From positions 222,817 through 286,816 of the forward strand of contig NZ_LAPZ01000007.1 of assembly GCF_002120225.1 (NCBI RefSeq): a stretch of 64,000 nt of DNA, read 5' to 3'. The first letter of the stretch is position 1. The number at the start of each line of letters is the position of its first letter. Source of the stretch: Tenacibaculum holothuriorum (GTDB taxonomy: Bacteria; Bacteroidota; Bacteroidia; Flavobacteriales; Flavobacteriaceae). The notes below the pieces were generated by a model. The model had not been told where the DNA came from. It saw only the letters and a list, made by a program, of their open reading frames with translations, and made no database searches. Positions 43,919-53,045 of this stretch are shown piece by piece. The position numbers were made by a program, and so were the translations under genes.

Positions 43919-44294
43919 CAGTAGTTTGAGTTCCTCTAAAATGTGGTGACGCTTCTTCTTCAACTTTCGTAACAAAATATTTTGTGTCACCTAACCAAAA
44001 GAAGGTACCGTAACGTTCTTTGTAAGTTACTTTTACATAGCGTCCTTGAAATTTTTGTAAGTTTTCGATTACTTTTTTCTCATCATCTTCTACTGAAAAA
44101 GCAAAGATTTGAGCTCCAGAAATTCCTTGACTTATTTCTCCTTCCCAAGTCTTAACTAAAACCCCTTTGTGGCTAATTTTTATCAATTCTCCCGAACGAA
44201 CTCCTTCGCTATAAGGTACGTAGTATATGAAAGCGTAGTAAAGTGATGCAATTAATAAAATTACAGCGATTATTAAGAATAAAATCTTTTTCAT
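43911..44294 (-). CDS. Small membrane-anchored protein of unknown function
   Basis: A 127-aa protein with one N-terminal membrane helix (ILFLIIAVILLIASLYYAFIYY) and a soluble beta-rich part (SGELIKISHKGVLVKTWEGEI, QGRYVKVTYKERYGTFFWLGDTKYFVT). I recall that this conserved flavobacterial protein is often mislabelled 6-phosphogluconate dehydrogenase; nothing in the sequence supports that activity. It begins the thioesterase-cyclase unit and overlaps the thioesterase gene by 8 bp. A TACTTTTG -7 motif lies 29 bp upstream on its strand (44323-44330). Confidence 0.78.
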   Translation of the reverse strand: MKKILFLIIAVILLIASLYYAFIYYVPYSEGVRSGELIKISHKGVLVKTWEGEISQGISGAQIFAFSVEDDEKKVIENLQKFQGRYVKVTYKERYGTFFWLGDTKYFVTKVEEEASPHFRGTQTTDE

Positions 44295-44322
44295 GATTGT
44301 TTTAAAAATTTCAATGGTATGA

Positions 44323-44330
44323 CAAAAGTA
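44323..44330 (-). promoter_or_regulatory. Possible -7 element of the small membrane protein/thioesterase unit
   Basis: TACTTTTG on the minus strand, 29 bp before the start codon; no TTG at the proper distance. Confidence 0.38.
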
Positions 44331-44369
44331 ATATTAAAATTTTAGACTTAAAAAATGAAAGGAAAGTAG

Positions 44370-44377
44370 TAAGTTTG
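44370..44377 (+). promoter_or_regulatory. Possible -7 element of the GlmU-like gene
   Basis: TAAGTTTG, 22 bp before ATG 44399; a convincing TTG -33 is missing (TTA near 44348). Confidence 0.38.
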
Positions 44378-44398
44378 TTATCTGCAAAAAAGGAAGAA

Positions 44399-45574
44399 AT
44401 GAATTATATTTTATTTGATGGTGATGTTCGTACTGCGTTATTACCTTTTACGTATACTAAACCAGTAGCCGATATTAGAGTTGGGATTTTAACCATTCGT
44501 GAAAAATGGGAAAAATTCTTAGGATATACTACAACGACAGTTACAGAAGAGTATTTAGAAGAGAAATACCCAATGGTAGAACTAGATGAGAATGTATTGT
44601 TAAATGCGTCTTTTTTACCTTCTAAGTCTTTGGTAGAAATGGTTGAGAATCTTGTTCCGAATCAAGCAATTTTTAAAGGAGAAGATGTTATAGCATTTTA
44701 TACTACTAGTACTCAAGAAGAAGTTGATTTTTCTTCGTACGAGCAAATAGAATTTGAAGATGAAGTAATTCAAATTAAAAATACTTGGGATATTTTTTCT
44801 TTGAATGATAAAGCAATTCGTGCAGATTTTGATTTAATAACCGAAGGAAGAAAATCAGCCGAAATTCCTGAAACAGTAAATTGTGTAAACAGAAAAGATA
44901 TTTTTGTTGAAGAAGGAGCAAAATTAACTTTTGCTACTTTAAATGCGTCTTCTGGTCCGATTTATATTGGTAAAAATGCTGAAATTATGGAGGGTGTTGT
45001 TGTAAGAGGAGCGTTGGCAATGTGCGAAAATTCAGTGTTAAAATTAGGAGCTAAGATTTACGGAGCAACTACATTAGGACCCTATTGCAAAGTAGGAGGA
45101 GAAGTGAATAATTCTGTTTTAATGGGCTATTCTAATAAAGGGCATGACGGATTTTTAGGGAATTCAGTTTTAGGTGAGTGGTGTAATATTGGAGCAGACA
45201 GTAATAATTCGAATTTAAAAAATAATTACGCAGAAGTTAAACTATGGAATTATGAAACTGGGCGATTCGCAAAAACAGGATTACAGTTTTGTGGTTTAAT
45301 GATGGGAGATCATTCTAAATGTGGAATTAATACTATGTTTAATACAGGAACTGTAGTTGGTGTATCTGCTAATATTTTTGGTAGCGGATTTCCAAGAAAT
45401 TTTGTGCCGTCTTTTAGCTGGGGAGGAGCTTCAGGTTTTACTGAATATAAAACCAATAAAGTTTTTGAAGTTGCTGAAGTAGTGATGAAACGTAGAAATG
45501 TTGAGTTTGATGATAAAGAAAAGCAAATTTTAGAATACATTTTTGAAGAAACAAAACAGTATAGAAATTATTAA
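44399..45574 (+). CDS. GlmU-like sugar nucleotidyltransferase family protein
   Basis: A 391-aa two-domain protein. The N-terminal third begins MNYILFDGDVRTALLPFTYTKPVADIRVG and lacks the normal pyrophosphorylase loop (G-x-G-T-R-M). The C-terminal part (about 180-350) is a left-handed beta-helix with hexapeptide repeats (IYIGKNAEIMEGVVVRGALAM, KIYGATTLGPYCKVGGEV). This is the Bacteroidetes-specific putative sugar nucleotidyltransferase often seen beside cell-wall genes. The start at 44399 behind AGGAAG is preferred to the upstream codon at 44375. Without the nucleotide loop, nucleotidyl transfer is doubtful; acyltransfer or a structural role is possible. Confidence 0.8.
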   Translation: MNYILFDGDVRTALLPFTYTKPVADIRVGILTIREKWEKFLGYTTTTVTEEYLEEKYPMVELDENVLLNASFLPSKSLVEMVENLVPNQAIFKGEDVIAFYTTSTQEEVDFSSYEQIEFEDEVIQIKNTWDIFSLNDKAIRADFDLITEGRKSAEIPETVNCVNRKDIFVEEGAKLTFATLNASSGPIYIGKNAEIMEGVVVRGALAMCENSVLKLGAKIYGATTLGPYCKVGGEVNNSVLMGYSNKGHDGFLGNSVLGEWCNIGADSNNSNLKNNYAEVKLWNYETGRFAKTGLQFCGLMMGDHSKCGINTMFNTGTVVGVSANIFGSGFPRNFVPSFSWGGASGFTEYKTNKVFEVAEVVMKRRNVEFDDKEKQILEYIFEETKQYRNY

Positions 45575-45577
45575 AAA

Positions 45578-45603
45578 AACCTCACTTTGTGAGGCTTTTT
45601 TAT
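45578..45603. terminator. Terminator between the GlmU-like and oxygenase-like genes
   Basis: CCTCAC-ttt-GTGAGG with A-run before and T-run after; serves the plus-strand gene and, by the flanking A-run, also the convergent minus-strand gene whose stop codon overlaps it. Confidence 0.8.
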
Positions 45604-45944
45604 TTTTTAACCCAACCGATACTTAATACATATCGAGTGCCTTTTTTTATTTCTGTAACAGAATGCTCGTGTAAGTCTGGACGAAAATATTTTATTCGGT
45701 TGGTTTTGTAAATAATTTTATCACAAATAAAATCTCCTCCTTGAATAGCGTTTTGAAGAATGATGTTTAAGCGAAAATGTTTCCCCTTTGCTACAGGGTC
45801 TTTATGTTTTGGTATTACAGAACCTGTTTTAAATTTTAAAAGATAGCAGTCAAATTTTAAAGGCCAATATGATCCAGCTAATAGCATTTTTTCATAACCA
45901 GAATTTTGCCTTCCTTTTTGCCATCTAAAGAGTTTTTTTATCAT
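45600..45944 (-). CDS. 2-oxoglutarate/Fe(II) oxygenase-like protein
   Basis: A 114-aa double-stranded beta-helix protein. The ligand pattern HxD (H47, D49 in PKHKDPV), a later His (H92/H94 in LHEHSV) and R104 in GTRYVLSIGW fits 2-oxoglutarate oxygenases, though the protein is much shorter than most. The family assignment is by motif spacing only. It lies 2 bp downstream of the M14 peptidase gene, so the two are likely co-transcribed. The substrate is unknown. Confidence 0.62.
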   Translation of the reverse strand: MIKKLFRWQKGRQNSGYEKMLLAGSYWPLKFDCYLLKFKTGSVIPKHKDPVAKGKHFRLNIILQNAIQGGDFICDKIIYKTNRIKYFRPDLHEHSVTEIKKGTRYVLSIGWVKK

Positions 45945-45946
45945 CT

Positions 45947-47695
45947 TTAATATATTTTAAAAACAGGTAATCGCATGTGTTCTTTTTCGTGGTGTTGTGT
46001 TTGTTTGTATACGAAATCTAATTGAGCGTAAGGATTTTTAGCAAATACAGTATCAGTTTTAATTTTGTTTTCTAGTTCAGCTTTTATGTTTGGATTTTGC
46101 TTTAAAAATGTTGAAGCTTTGTCTTCAAAGACATAAGGAGAAAAGTGTTCTTTTTGCTGTAATACGGTATCAAAAAAGTTCCAATTAAAGAAAGAGTCAA
46201 TAGCTTCTGCTTCTAAAGTTTCAATAATGTATCGAACTCCTTTTTGATTTGTTGGAATGTAAATATCTCCTTTCTTAAAATTGATTTCGTTAATAGTTTT
46301 AGAAACTTGGGTATTGTAATGTAAATAATGCCCTTCGTAAGGAGTTTTACGTGTTTTAAAGTCTTGTATATGATTTACTTCAACTTTTATTGTTGTGTCG
46401 TTTTTAAAACGAGTAAATTCAATTTTGTTGTTTTTTAATCGATCTTCAACTTTAAACCAACCTTGTTTTAAAATATAGGCTTTTGGAATCGTTATTTCTT
46501 TTGATTTGATAAAGTTATTATAATACTTTACTAAAGCTGTGTAAGGCTTGTTCTTATCGTAAAACAAGCGTTTTCCGTTGGTAACTTTACTAGGGATATA
46601 ATATCCCTCATATCCTTTAAAATTTAATAAAGACGGATTACCTTTATCTACATTAAAAGCGATAGGATACTTTTTGTTTGCCAATAATTCATCAATATTT
46701 TTTTTTCTTAACTTTTTGATATTAGTAGCGTTGTTCTGAGAAAAATCTAAAGCAGAAAGTAATAGCTCATAAGTTTGTTCTACACGTTGTTTGTATGGTT
46801 TTAACATATGAGTTTCTACCATTAATCCTAAAGTGTTAAATAGTGTCGTATATCCTGTGGAATATCTTGGAGAATCGTAAAATTGACTCCAGCCACTTTT
46901 TGGAGTAGTTCCCCAAACATTAACATAAGGAGTGATGTCAATATTTTTTTTAGCTAAAGATTGTTCAATAGAAGGACGCATTTTTTGTTCTAAAAAAGTT
47001 CCTAATTTTCCTCCTAACTTATTGTGCTGCGTAAATAAATGTGTGATGGCATATTGATAATCGGCACCATTACTTACATGGTTGTCTATAAAAACATCTG
47101 GATTCATCAAATGAAAAACTTCAGCGAATGCAGCAGCATTTTTAGTGTCTTGTTTAATAAAATCTCTATTTAAATCATAGTTTTGAGCGTTTCCTCTAAA
47201 ACCGTATTCTTTAGGACCATTTTGATTGGCACGTGTGTGAGAATTTCTGTTTAATGCTCCGCCAATATTATAAACAGGAATAACACCAATTAACGAATTT
47301 TTATAATGTTGTTTTAAAGAATCATTTTGCACAATGTTTCTAAGTAATAACATGGATGCATCTATTCCGTCTGATTCTCCAGGATGGATTCCGTTATTAA
47401 TTAAAACCCTATTTTTTGTTGACGTTTTTAATTGAGTTTTATCAATTTTTCCGTCAGCATTAAAAACAACTAAATGTAAAGGTTTGCCAGAATCGGTTTT
47501 TCCTATTTCAAACAAAGAAATTTTAGCATATGTATTTGCTAAATCTTTGTAAAAAGAAATTACTTCGTTGTATTTAGGAGTTTCGGTTCCTTTAGATTTT
47601 TCGAAAAGAGTAGTAAAGTCTTTCTGTGTATTTTTATGCCTGTTACAAGCAGTAAAAATTAAAGACAGTATTATAAAATAACATAGTTTTTTCAT
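45947..47695 (-). CDS. M14-family zinc carboxypeptidase, lipoprotein
   Basis: A 582-aa exported protein with lipobox SLIFTAC (C17). The peptidase domain (about 40-320) has the zinc ligands H104 and E107 in NNGIHPGESDG, the arginine/asparagine site NYDLNRDF, a second zinc His in FIDNHVSNG, and a candidate catalytic Glu in MVETHML. The C-terminal 250 residues are a beta-rich extension specific to this subfamily. It probably trims peptides or peptidoglycan-like substrates at the envelope. It is upstream of the 2OG-oxygenase-like gene. Confidence 0.86.
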   Translation of the reverse strand: MKKLCYFIILSLIFTACNRHKNTQKDFTTLFEKSKGTETPKYNEVISFYKDLANTYAKISLFEIGKTDSGKPLHLVVFNADGKIDKTQLKTSTKNRVLINNGIHPGESDGIDASMLLLRNIVQNDSLKQHYKNSLIGVIPVYNIGGALNRNSHTRANQNGPKEYGFRGNAQNYDLNRDFIKQDTKNAAAFAEVFHLMNPDVFIDNHVSNGADYQYAITHLFTQHNKLGGKLGTFLEQKMRPSIEQSLAKKNIDITPYVNVWGTTPKSGWSQFYDSPRYSTGYTTLFNTLGLMVETHMLKPYKQRVEQTYELLLSALDFSQNNATNIKKLRKKNIDELLANKKYPIAFNVDKGNPSLLNFKGYEGYYIPSKVTNGKRLFYDKNKPYTALVKYYNNFIKSKEITIPKAYILKQGWFKVEDRLKNNKIEFTRFKNDTTIKVEVNHIQDFKTRKTPYEGHYLHYNTQVSKTINEINFKKGDIYIPTNQKGVRYIIETLEAEAIDSFFNWNFFDTVLQQKEHFSPYVFEDKASTFLKQNPNIKAELENKIKTDTVFAKNPYAQLDFVYKQTQHHEKEHMRLPVFKIY

Positions 47696-47747
47696 GAAAT
47701 TTACTAAAAATAGAATGCATAAATTTACATGAAAAAACTAGTATATG

Positions 47748-49475
47748 TTATCTTTTAAAGAATTTATGATGTTTAATTTTTTTTCCATTCTCGTTTAGAA
47801 AAACCATTATGTACAATCCTTGAGAAAAAGAAGAAATGTTTATACGATTATCTGAGTTAGTTTCTAAAGTTTTTGAACTCACTAAGCTTCCTAAAAGATT
47901 GAATATTTTAACTCGATATACCACAACATTTTTAAATTTTATATAGATAAAATCTGAAGCTGGATTTGGGTAGATTGTAAAATCATTTTCTAAAGTAACA
48001 TCATCATTACCAAGAACAGTTCCATGAAATTCGTCGGCACCACAATCTATAACATTGTTGTACAAACGAGCTTGATTATCAATGTCAGTTTCGTTAGCAT
48101 CTGGTTGATAGTTTGGATTACCACTGTCAATTGCAGGAGAATTATTTTGTAAACAGAATTGATATTGTGATGGATTACAAAAATTGGGGTTTTTATGAAA
48201 GTTACTGCTTTGAAGCGGCGTTTGATTCAATATTGTAGAAAAACCAGTTAAATCTTTTTTGTTCCAATATGCATTTATTTTGTTACTCCCGTTCGGATTA
48301 AATACTAGATTGTATCTAAAAGTTAAATTAGGTTGATTTCTAGAATTGGACATTAAATAATTATGATTAGAAAGGAAAAAGATATTGTTACTAATCTCAC
48401 TGTTTTCGAATTGAGAAAATAAAATTTCTCCTGTACCATCACCTTTAGTGTTGTTTTGATAAAAAGTGTTGTTTATTACTTTAGAATTGGTAACCTTACC
48501 ACCTGTGCTAGCATTGTAGCCTCCTAAAGCAATACCAGCATCTTTATTTTTGTACACTACATTATTTCTAAAAATAATATTGCTTGCACTTCCAGATTCT
48601 TCACAACCAATTTCAGCACCGTAGTCGTTATGATGTAAAATGTTGTTTTCTATAGTAACGTTTTTCCCCCCATCAACATAAATTCCAGCTGCCGATGCGT
48701 AAGGTGAATTGTTGTTATAGCAAAGATTATTTTTGATAACTCCATTTCTAGCTTGATCTAGGTTAGAATTAGAACTGTCATTGTAATTTCCAATAACATC
48801 AATACCAATATTAGTGTTATTGTACACTTTATTATTACTGAATTCAAAACCATCGCTATTACCAGTAATGGTTAAACATTCGCTATAACCAGGTCTACAA
48901 TCAAAAATCTCTGAATTGGTAACTTTAATATTTTTTAATGATTGTTGAGAAGAGTTTCCAATAAAAGAAATTACTGGCTGATTGGTACTATTATTTACTG
49001 AAGCATTTTTATTTCTACTAATAGCAATGTTACTGAATTTGCAGTTGTTTATAGTGATGTTTTCACCATAACCATCAACAAAAATAGCTCCTAAACCATC
49101 ACTAGAGTAACAGTTGGTAAAATGAATTCCTTCTACTGTAAAATTTCCTTTATTGTAAGATCTAAATAAAGATTTTTTATCATTAAAAGAATCTCCATTT
49201 ACCACTACATTTTCAGAATTATAGGCTTTGATAGTAATTACATTATTACTATTACCAGATTTATTAACTTGTAGTTTTTCGTTGTAATTACCTTGTCGAA
49301 TATTTAAGATATCTCCTGGAGAGAGTCTATCCATTCCGTATTGAATGGTTTTCCAAGGTTGGTTTATAGAACCGTTATTATTGTTATTTCCGTTAGTAGC
49401 TACGTAATAGTTTGTTTGAGAGTGTAATGCTTTTGTAGCTAAAAAAAAGCAAAACAGAATAGTTAAGTGTTTCAT
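47748..49475 (-). CDS. Secreted parallel beta-helix protein with T9SS C-terminal signal
   Basis: A 575-aa protein: signal peptide (ending HSQT), the YYVATNGNNNNNGS-PWKTIQ start typical of DUF1565/polysaccharide-active beta-helix proteins, many Asn-rich right-handed helix coils between about 50 and 400 (NNTNIGIDVIGNYN, ENNILHHNDYGAEIG), an ADEFHG segment, and a type A C-terminal domain (FTIYPNPASDFIYIKF ... GLYIMVFLNENGKKIKHHKFFK) that marks T9SS export and cell-surface attachment. Likely binds or cleaves a polysaccharide; no catalytic site was assigned. A TAGTTTTG -7-like motif is at 49496-49503 on its strand. Confidence 0.87.
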   Translation of the reverse strand: MKHLTILFCFFLATKALHSQTNYYVATNGNNNNNGSINQPWKTIQYGMDRLSPGDILNIRQGNYNEKLQVNKSGNSNNVITIKAYNSENVVVNGDSFNDKKSLFRSYNKGNFTVEGIHFTNCYSSDGLGAIFVDGYGENITINNCKFSNIAISRNKNASVNNSTNQPVISFIGNSSQQSLKNIKVTNSEIFDCRPGYSECLTITGNSDGFEFSNNKVYNNTNIGIDVIGNYNDSSNSNLDQARNGVIKNNLCYNNNSPYASAAGIYVDGGKNVTIENNILHHNDYGAEIGCEESGSASNIIFRNNVVYKNKDAGIALGGYNASTGGKVTNSKVINNTFYQNNTKGDGTGEILFSQFENSEISNNIFFLSNHNYLMSNSRNQPNLTFRYNLVFNPNGSNKINAYWNKKDLTGFSTILNQTPLQSSNFHKNPNFCNPSQYQFCLQNNSPAIDSGNPNYQPDANETDIDNQARLYNNVIDCGADEFHGTVLGNDDVTLENDFTIYPNPASDFIYIKFKNVVVYRVKIFNLLGSLVSSKTLETNSDNRINISSFSQGLYIMVFLNENGKKIKHHKFFKR

Positions 49476-49587
49476 TTTTGGGGACTTAGAGGGCGCAAAA
49501 CTATAAATATTCTGCAGAGGTTTCCCTAACTTAACTCAAGTTTAACTATTTTATTGTGAATTGCTAAAATTTTTAACAAATTGATTA

Positions 49588-50040
49588 TTAGATTTTTACA
49601 CTGTCGGGAATTAAGCTTGAAGCATCTCCATTATTACGAACTATATCTCGTACAATAGATGAACTAATAAATGAAGTTTCTGCACTGGTAAGTAAGAACA
49701 CAGTTTCTATACCAGATAGCTTTCTATTTGTTTGAGCAATGGCTTTTTCAAATTCAAAATCGGCAGGGTTTCTTAATCCACGTAAAATAAAGTCAGCATT
49801 AATTTCCTTGCAATAATCTACTGTAAGTCCTTTATAGGTTTCTACAGAGATTTTATCTTCTGCAAAAAAAGCATTTTCAATAAAACGTTTACGTTCTTCT
49901 AAAGAAAACATATAGTTTTTCTTGGCGTTTACCCCAATTGCTATTACTATTTCATCGAATAAAGGTATGGCTCTATTAATAATATCTACATGTCCTAAAG
50001 TAATTGGATCGAATGAACCAGGAAAAACTGCTCTTTTCAT
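49588..50040 (-). CDS. coaD: Phosphopantetheine adenylyltransferase
   Basis: A 150-aa nucleotidyltransferase with PGSFDPITLGHVDII (T/HxGH family), the RGLRNPADFEFE loop, and ISSSIVRDIVRNNGD near the end. It makes dephospho-CoA from 4-phosphopantetheine and ATP in CoA biosynthesis. It lies 38 bp downstream of ddl on the same strand, likely one operon. Length is normal. Confidence 0.95.
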   Translation of the reverse strand: MKRAVFPGSFDPITLGHVDIINRAIPLFDEIVIAIGVNAKKNYMFSLEERKRFIENAFFAEDKISVETYKGLTVDYCKEINADFILRGLRNPADFEFEKAIAQTNRKLSGIETVFLLTSAETSFISSSIVRDIVRNNGDASSLIPDSVKI

Positions 50041-50078
50041 TGAAAATAATTTAGAAATATAAAGCTAACAAATAAATT

Positions 50079-51053
50079 TTAATTTAAAGCCATTTCTATG
50101 GCATTGGTAAATAATTCTTTTAAAGAAATACCATGTTTGTTTGCTTGTTGAGGCAAAATACTCTCTTCGGTAATACCTGGTACAGTATTCATTTCTAAAA
50201 AGTGAGGTTTACTGTTTACTAAAATATATTCTGAGCGAGAAAATCCGCTCATATTTAAGATTTCATAAACTCTTTTTGCAGTTTTTCGTACCGTTTCTTC
50301 TTCTTCTTTACTAATGCGAGCTGGAGTTATTTCTTGTGATTTTCCTTCGTACTTCGCTTCATAATCAAAGAAGTCGTTTTCTGAAACTATTTCGGTAATT
50401 GGTAATACAACAGTATCTCCTTTATATTGAATAACGCCAACAGAAACTTCTGTTCCGTCTAAAAAACTTTCAATTAAAATTTCTGAATCTTCTTTATACG
50501 CTTTTTCAATAGCTGGAATTAATTCTTGTTGTGCATTTACTTTTGAAATTCCAAAGCTAGAACCCGCATTATTAGGTTTTACAAAACAAGGTAAACCAAC
50601 TTTTTCAATAATAATATCTTCTGAAATAGTATCGCCTTGGTTTAAATAAATTGAAGTAGCTGTTGGAATTCCGTATTGTTTTACAACACTTAAAGTATCG
50701 CGTTTATTAAACGTTAACGCCATTTGATAGAATGGGGCAGAAGTGTGTTTTAATCCAATTAAATCAAAATATGCTAAAATGGTTCCGTTCTCACCGGGTG
50801 CACCATGAATAGCGTTAAAAACACAATCGAAAGTAATTTTTTTACCATTAATTTCTGATGAAAAATTGTGCCTGTTAATAGAAAACTCGTTATTGTTTTC
50901 ATCTAAAACAACCCATTTGTCTTGTAAAATATGTACTTTAAACGGATTGTATTTTTCAGTATCAATATGATTGTAAACTACTTGTCCACTTTTTAAGGAT
51001 ACTTCAACTTCAGAAGAATATCCTCCCATTATAACGGCGATATTTTTTTTCAT
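50079..51053 (-). CDS. ddl: D-alanine--D-alanine ligase
   Basis: A 324-aa ATP-grasp ligase: IAVIMGGYSSEVEVSLKSG (family start), NAIHGAPGENGTIL, CFVKPNNAGSSFGISKV for nucleotide binding and FLEMNTVPGITEESILP (Mg/ATP). It joins two D-alanines for the peptidoglycan stem. ATG 51053 is preferred over the TTG one codon earlier. TAAGTTTG at 51073-51080 on the minus strand is a likely -7 element. Confidence 0.94.
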   Translation of the reverse strand: MKKNIAVIMGGYSSEVEVSLKSGQVVYNHIDTEKYNPFKVHILQDKWVVLDENNNEFSINRHNFSSEINGKKITFDCVFNAIHGAPGENGTILAYFDLIGLKHTSAPFYQMALTFNKRDTLSVVKQYGIPTATSIYLNQGDTISEDIIIEKVGLPCFVKPNNAGSSFGISKVNAQQELIPAIEKAYKEDSEILIESFLDGTEVSVGVIQYKGDTVVLPITEIVSENDFFDYEAKYEGKSQEITPARISKEEEETVRKTAKRVYEILNMSGFSRSEYILVNSKPHFLEMNTVPGITEESILPQQANKHGISLKELFTNAIEMALN

Positions 51054-51072
51054 CAATTTAATGTTTGTAATA

Positions 51073-51080
51073 CAAACTTA
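51073..51080 (-). promoter_or_regulatory. Possible -7 element of ddl-coaD
   Basis: TAAGTTTG on the minus strand, 20 bp before the ddl start codon; the -33 box is not clear. Confidence 0.42.
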
Positions 51081-51264
51081 CCAAAAAACTCGTTTAGTTT
51101 ATGTAAAAAGAGTTTTATAAAATAAGTATAAACAGATTCAATACCTTGCTATTGTTCAGTAATTAAAAATATTAGGATAGCATTTGTGTTTTCTATATTT
51201 TTGAAAGTTCTTAAAAGGTATTCTAAAAAGAAGCTAATACCTTTAAATTTTACAAAAAATCGAT

Positions 51265-51822
51265 ATGAGTTTATTTCAATTTTTAAAAAGTAAAACTTTT
51301 TTCATCCAGTTAGCTATAGCAGTTGTAGCTACTTTATTATTTGTGTTTTTACTTAAGTGGTGGTTAGGAATCACAACAAATCATAGTCAAAAAATAGAGG
51401 TGCCTAATTTACATAAAATGTCACTTGCTGATGTAGAAAAGAAATTAGAAGAATTAAACTTAGATTTTATTGTGATTGATAGCGCGAGTTACAATCCGAA
51501 TTATCCTAAAAAATCGGTGATTGAACAAAATCCTGAAGTTGGAGATTTTGTAAAAGAACGAAGAAAAATTTACTTGACTTTAAATCCGTCTAAATATAGA
51601 GATGTTGCAATTCCAGATTTAAACGGAAGGACGCAAAGACAAGCAACAACGCATTTACGTTCTATAGGTTTTAAAGTTGGAGATAAGGTTACTTATGTGC
51701 CAGATATTGGAAAAAATGTTGTGAGAGGATTAAAGTTTAATGGAGAGCGTATACAACCAGGACAAAAGTTACCGAAACAATCTACCATTAATTTAATTTT
51801 AGGAGACGGTAACGGAAATTAA
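51265..51822 (+). CDS. PASTA-domain membrane protein
   Basis: A 185-aa protein with one N-terminal membrane helix (FFIQLAIAVVATLLFVFLLKW) and two PASTA domains at about 40-110 (KIEVPNLHKMSLADVEKKLEEL, VIEQNPEVGDFVKERRKIYLTL) and 115-183 (DVAIPDLNGRTQRQATTHLRSIGF). PASTA domains bind peptidoglycan or beta-lactams in other proteins; here they would face the periplasm. It lies 7 bp upstream of rluD and divergent from ddl, a conserved arrangement in many flavobacteria as I recall. Confidence 0.88.
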   Translation: MSLFQFLKSKTFFIQLAIAVVATLLFVFLLKWWLGITTNHSQKIEVPNLHKMSLADVEKKLEELNLDFIVIDSASYNPNYPKKSVIEQNPEVGDFVKERRKIYLTLNPSKYRDVAIPDLNGRTQRQATTHLRSIGFKVGDKVTYVPDIGKNVVRGLKFNGERIQPGQKLPKQSTINLILGDGNGN

Positions 51823-51829
51823 TCTGTAA

Positions 51830-52864
51830 ATGATAGAAAATAATTCTAAAGAAATAGAGAACGATGATTTATATGAGCATCATCGTTTTGTAGCTACTGA
51901 CGGACAAGTTCCTTTGCGAGTTGATAAATTTTTAATGAATTTTATTGAAAATGCTACACGTAGTAAAATTCAACAAGCCGCTAAAGCAGGTAATATTTTA
52001 GTAAACGATAAAGTTGTAAAATCTAATTATAAGGTTAAGCCTAAAGATGTGGTTAGGGTAGTGTTAACATATCCACCACATGAAAATTTATTGGTTGCTG
52101 AAGATTTACCATTGAATATTGTTTATGAAGATGATCAGGTTATTGTTGTAAACAAAGAACCAGGAATGGTAGTACATCCAGGACATGGAAATTACTCTGG
52201 TACTTTAGTTAATGGATTGATACATCATATTGAAAACTTACCGAATAATAGTAGTGACCGTCCAGGATTAGTGCATAGAATTGATAAAGATACAAGTGGA
52301 TTATTAGTTATTGCCAAGACTGAATTTGCTATGGCACATTTATCAAAACAATTTTTTGATAGAACTACTGAAAGATTATATTATGCTTTAGTTTGGGGAA
52401 ATATTGAAGACGATTCAGGTACTATTGAAGGAAATATAGGAAGAAGTTTAACAAATAGAATGCAAATGAGTGTGTTCCCTGATGGTGAGTTAGGAAAACA
52501 CGCGGTGACGCATTTTAAAGTTATTGAACGTTTTACCTATGTAACATTGGTGCAGTGTAAATTAGAAACTGGAAGGACGCATCAAATTAGAGCACACTTT
52601 AAATATATTGGTCATACGTTATTTAATGATGAACGTTATGGAGGTAATGCAATTTTAAAAGGAACAACATTTACCAAATACAAGCAATTTGTAGATAACT
52701 GTTTTAAGGTGTTACCAAGACAAGCGTTACACGCAAAAACTTTAGGGTTTACGCATCCAACTACAGGAGAGTTTTTAAGGTTTGATTCTGAAATACCTAA
52801 AGATATGGTTGATTGTATGGAAAAATGGCGACGATATTCTGAAAATTCAAAATTAGAATCATAA
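51830..52864 (+). CDS. rluD: 23S rRNA pseudouridine synthase, RluA/RluD family
   Basis: A 344-aa RNA-modifying enzyme with an N-terminal S4 RNA-binding domain (VDKFLMNFIENATRSKIQQAAKAGNILVN) and a pseudouridine synthase core with the catalytic Asp in HRIDKDTSGLLV, plus KLETGRTHQIRAHF. It probably modifies U1911/1915/1917 of 23S rRNA; assignment to RluD within the RluA group is by length and the VNKEPGMVVHPGHG motif. It is downstream of the PASTA gene; a terminator follows. Confidence 0.9.
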   Translation: MIENNSKEIENDDLYEHHRFVATDGQVPLRVDKFLMNFIENATRSKIQQAAKAGNILVNDKVVKSNYKVKPKDVVRVVLTYPPHENLLVAEDLPLNIVYEDDQVIVVNKEPGMVVHPGHGNYSGTLVNGLIHHIENLPNNSSDRPGLVHRIDKDTSGLLVIAKTEFAMAHLSKQFFDRTTERLYYALVWGNIEDDSGTIEGNIGRSLTNRMQMSVFPDGELGKHAVTHFKVIERFTYVTLVQCKLETGRTHQIRAHFKYIGHTLFNDERYGGNAILKGTTFTKYKQFVDNCFKVLPRQALHAKTLGFTHPTTGEFLRFDSEIPKDMVDCMEKWRRYSENSKLES

Positions 52865-52895
52865 AAAGTTAAAAATAATGTTTTGTAAAAAACTA

Positions 52896-52929
52896 AAAAC
52901 CAGTCTGTTAAAAAGACTGGTTTTTTCTT
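52896..52929 (+). terminator. Terminator after rluD
   Basis: AAAACCAGTCT with AGACTGGTTTT around a 7-nt loop and a T tract. Confidence 0.87.
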
Positions 52930-52994
52930 TTTATCAATATAACTATCTGTTGTTTAGTTTTTTATATTAAGTTTTAGATAATCGTTGAGAATCA

Positions 52995-53031
52995 CGTATT
53001 TGAAAATAAGTTGAGATGTTACTCAAATACG
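52995..53031. other. Alternative hairpin pair near the cmk end
   Basis: CGTATTTGA (52995-53003) pairs with TCAAATACG (53023-53031), while TTGAG (53011-53015) pairs with CTCAA (53022-53026); the two cannot form together. It sits 15 bp beyond the cmk stop (minus strand) and lacks a T tract. Confidence 0.35.
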
Positions 53032-53045
53032 GTTAAGAAATTGAA

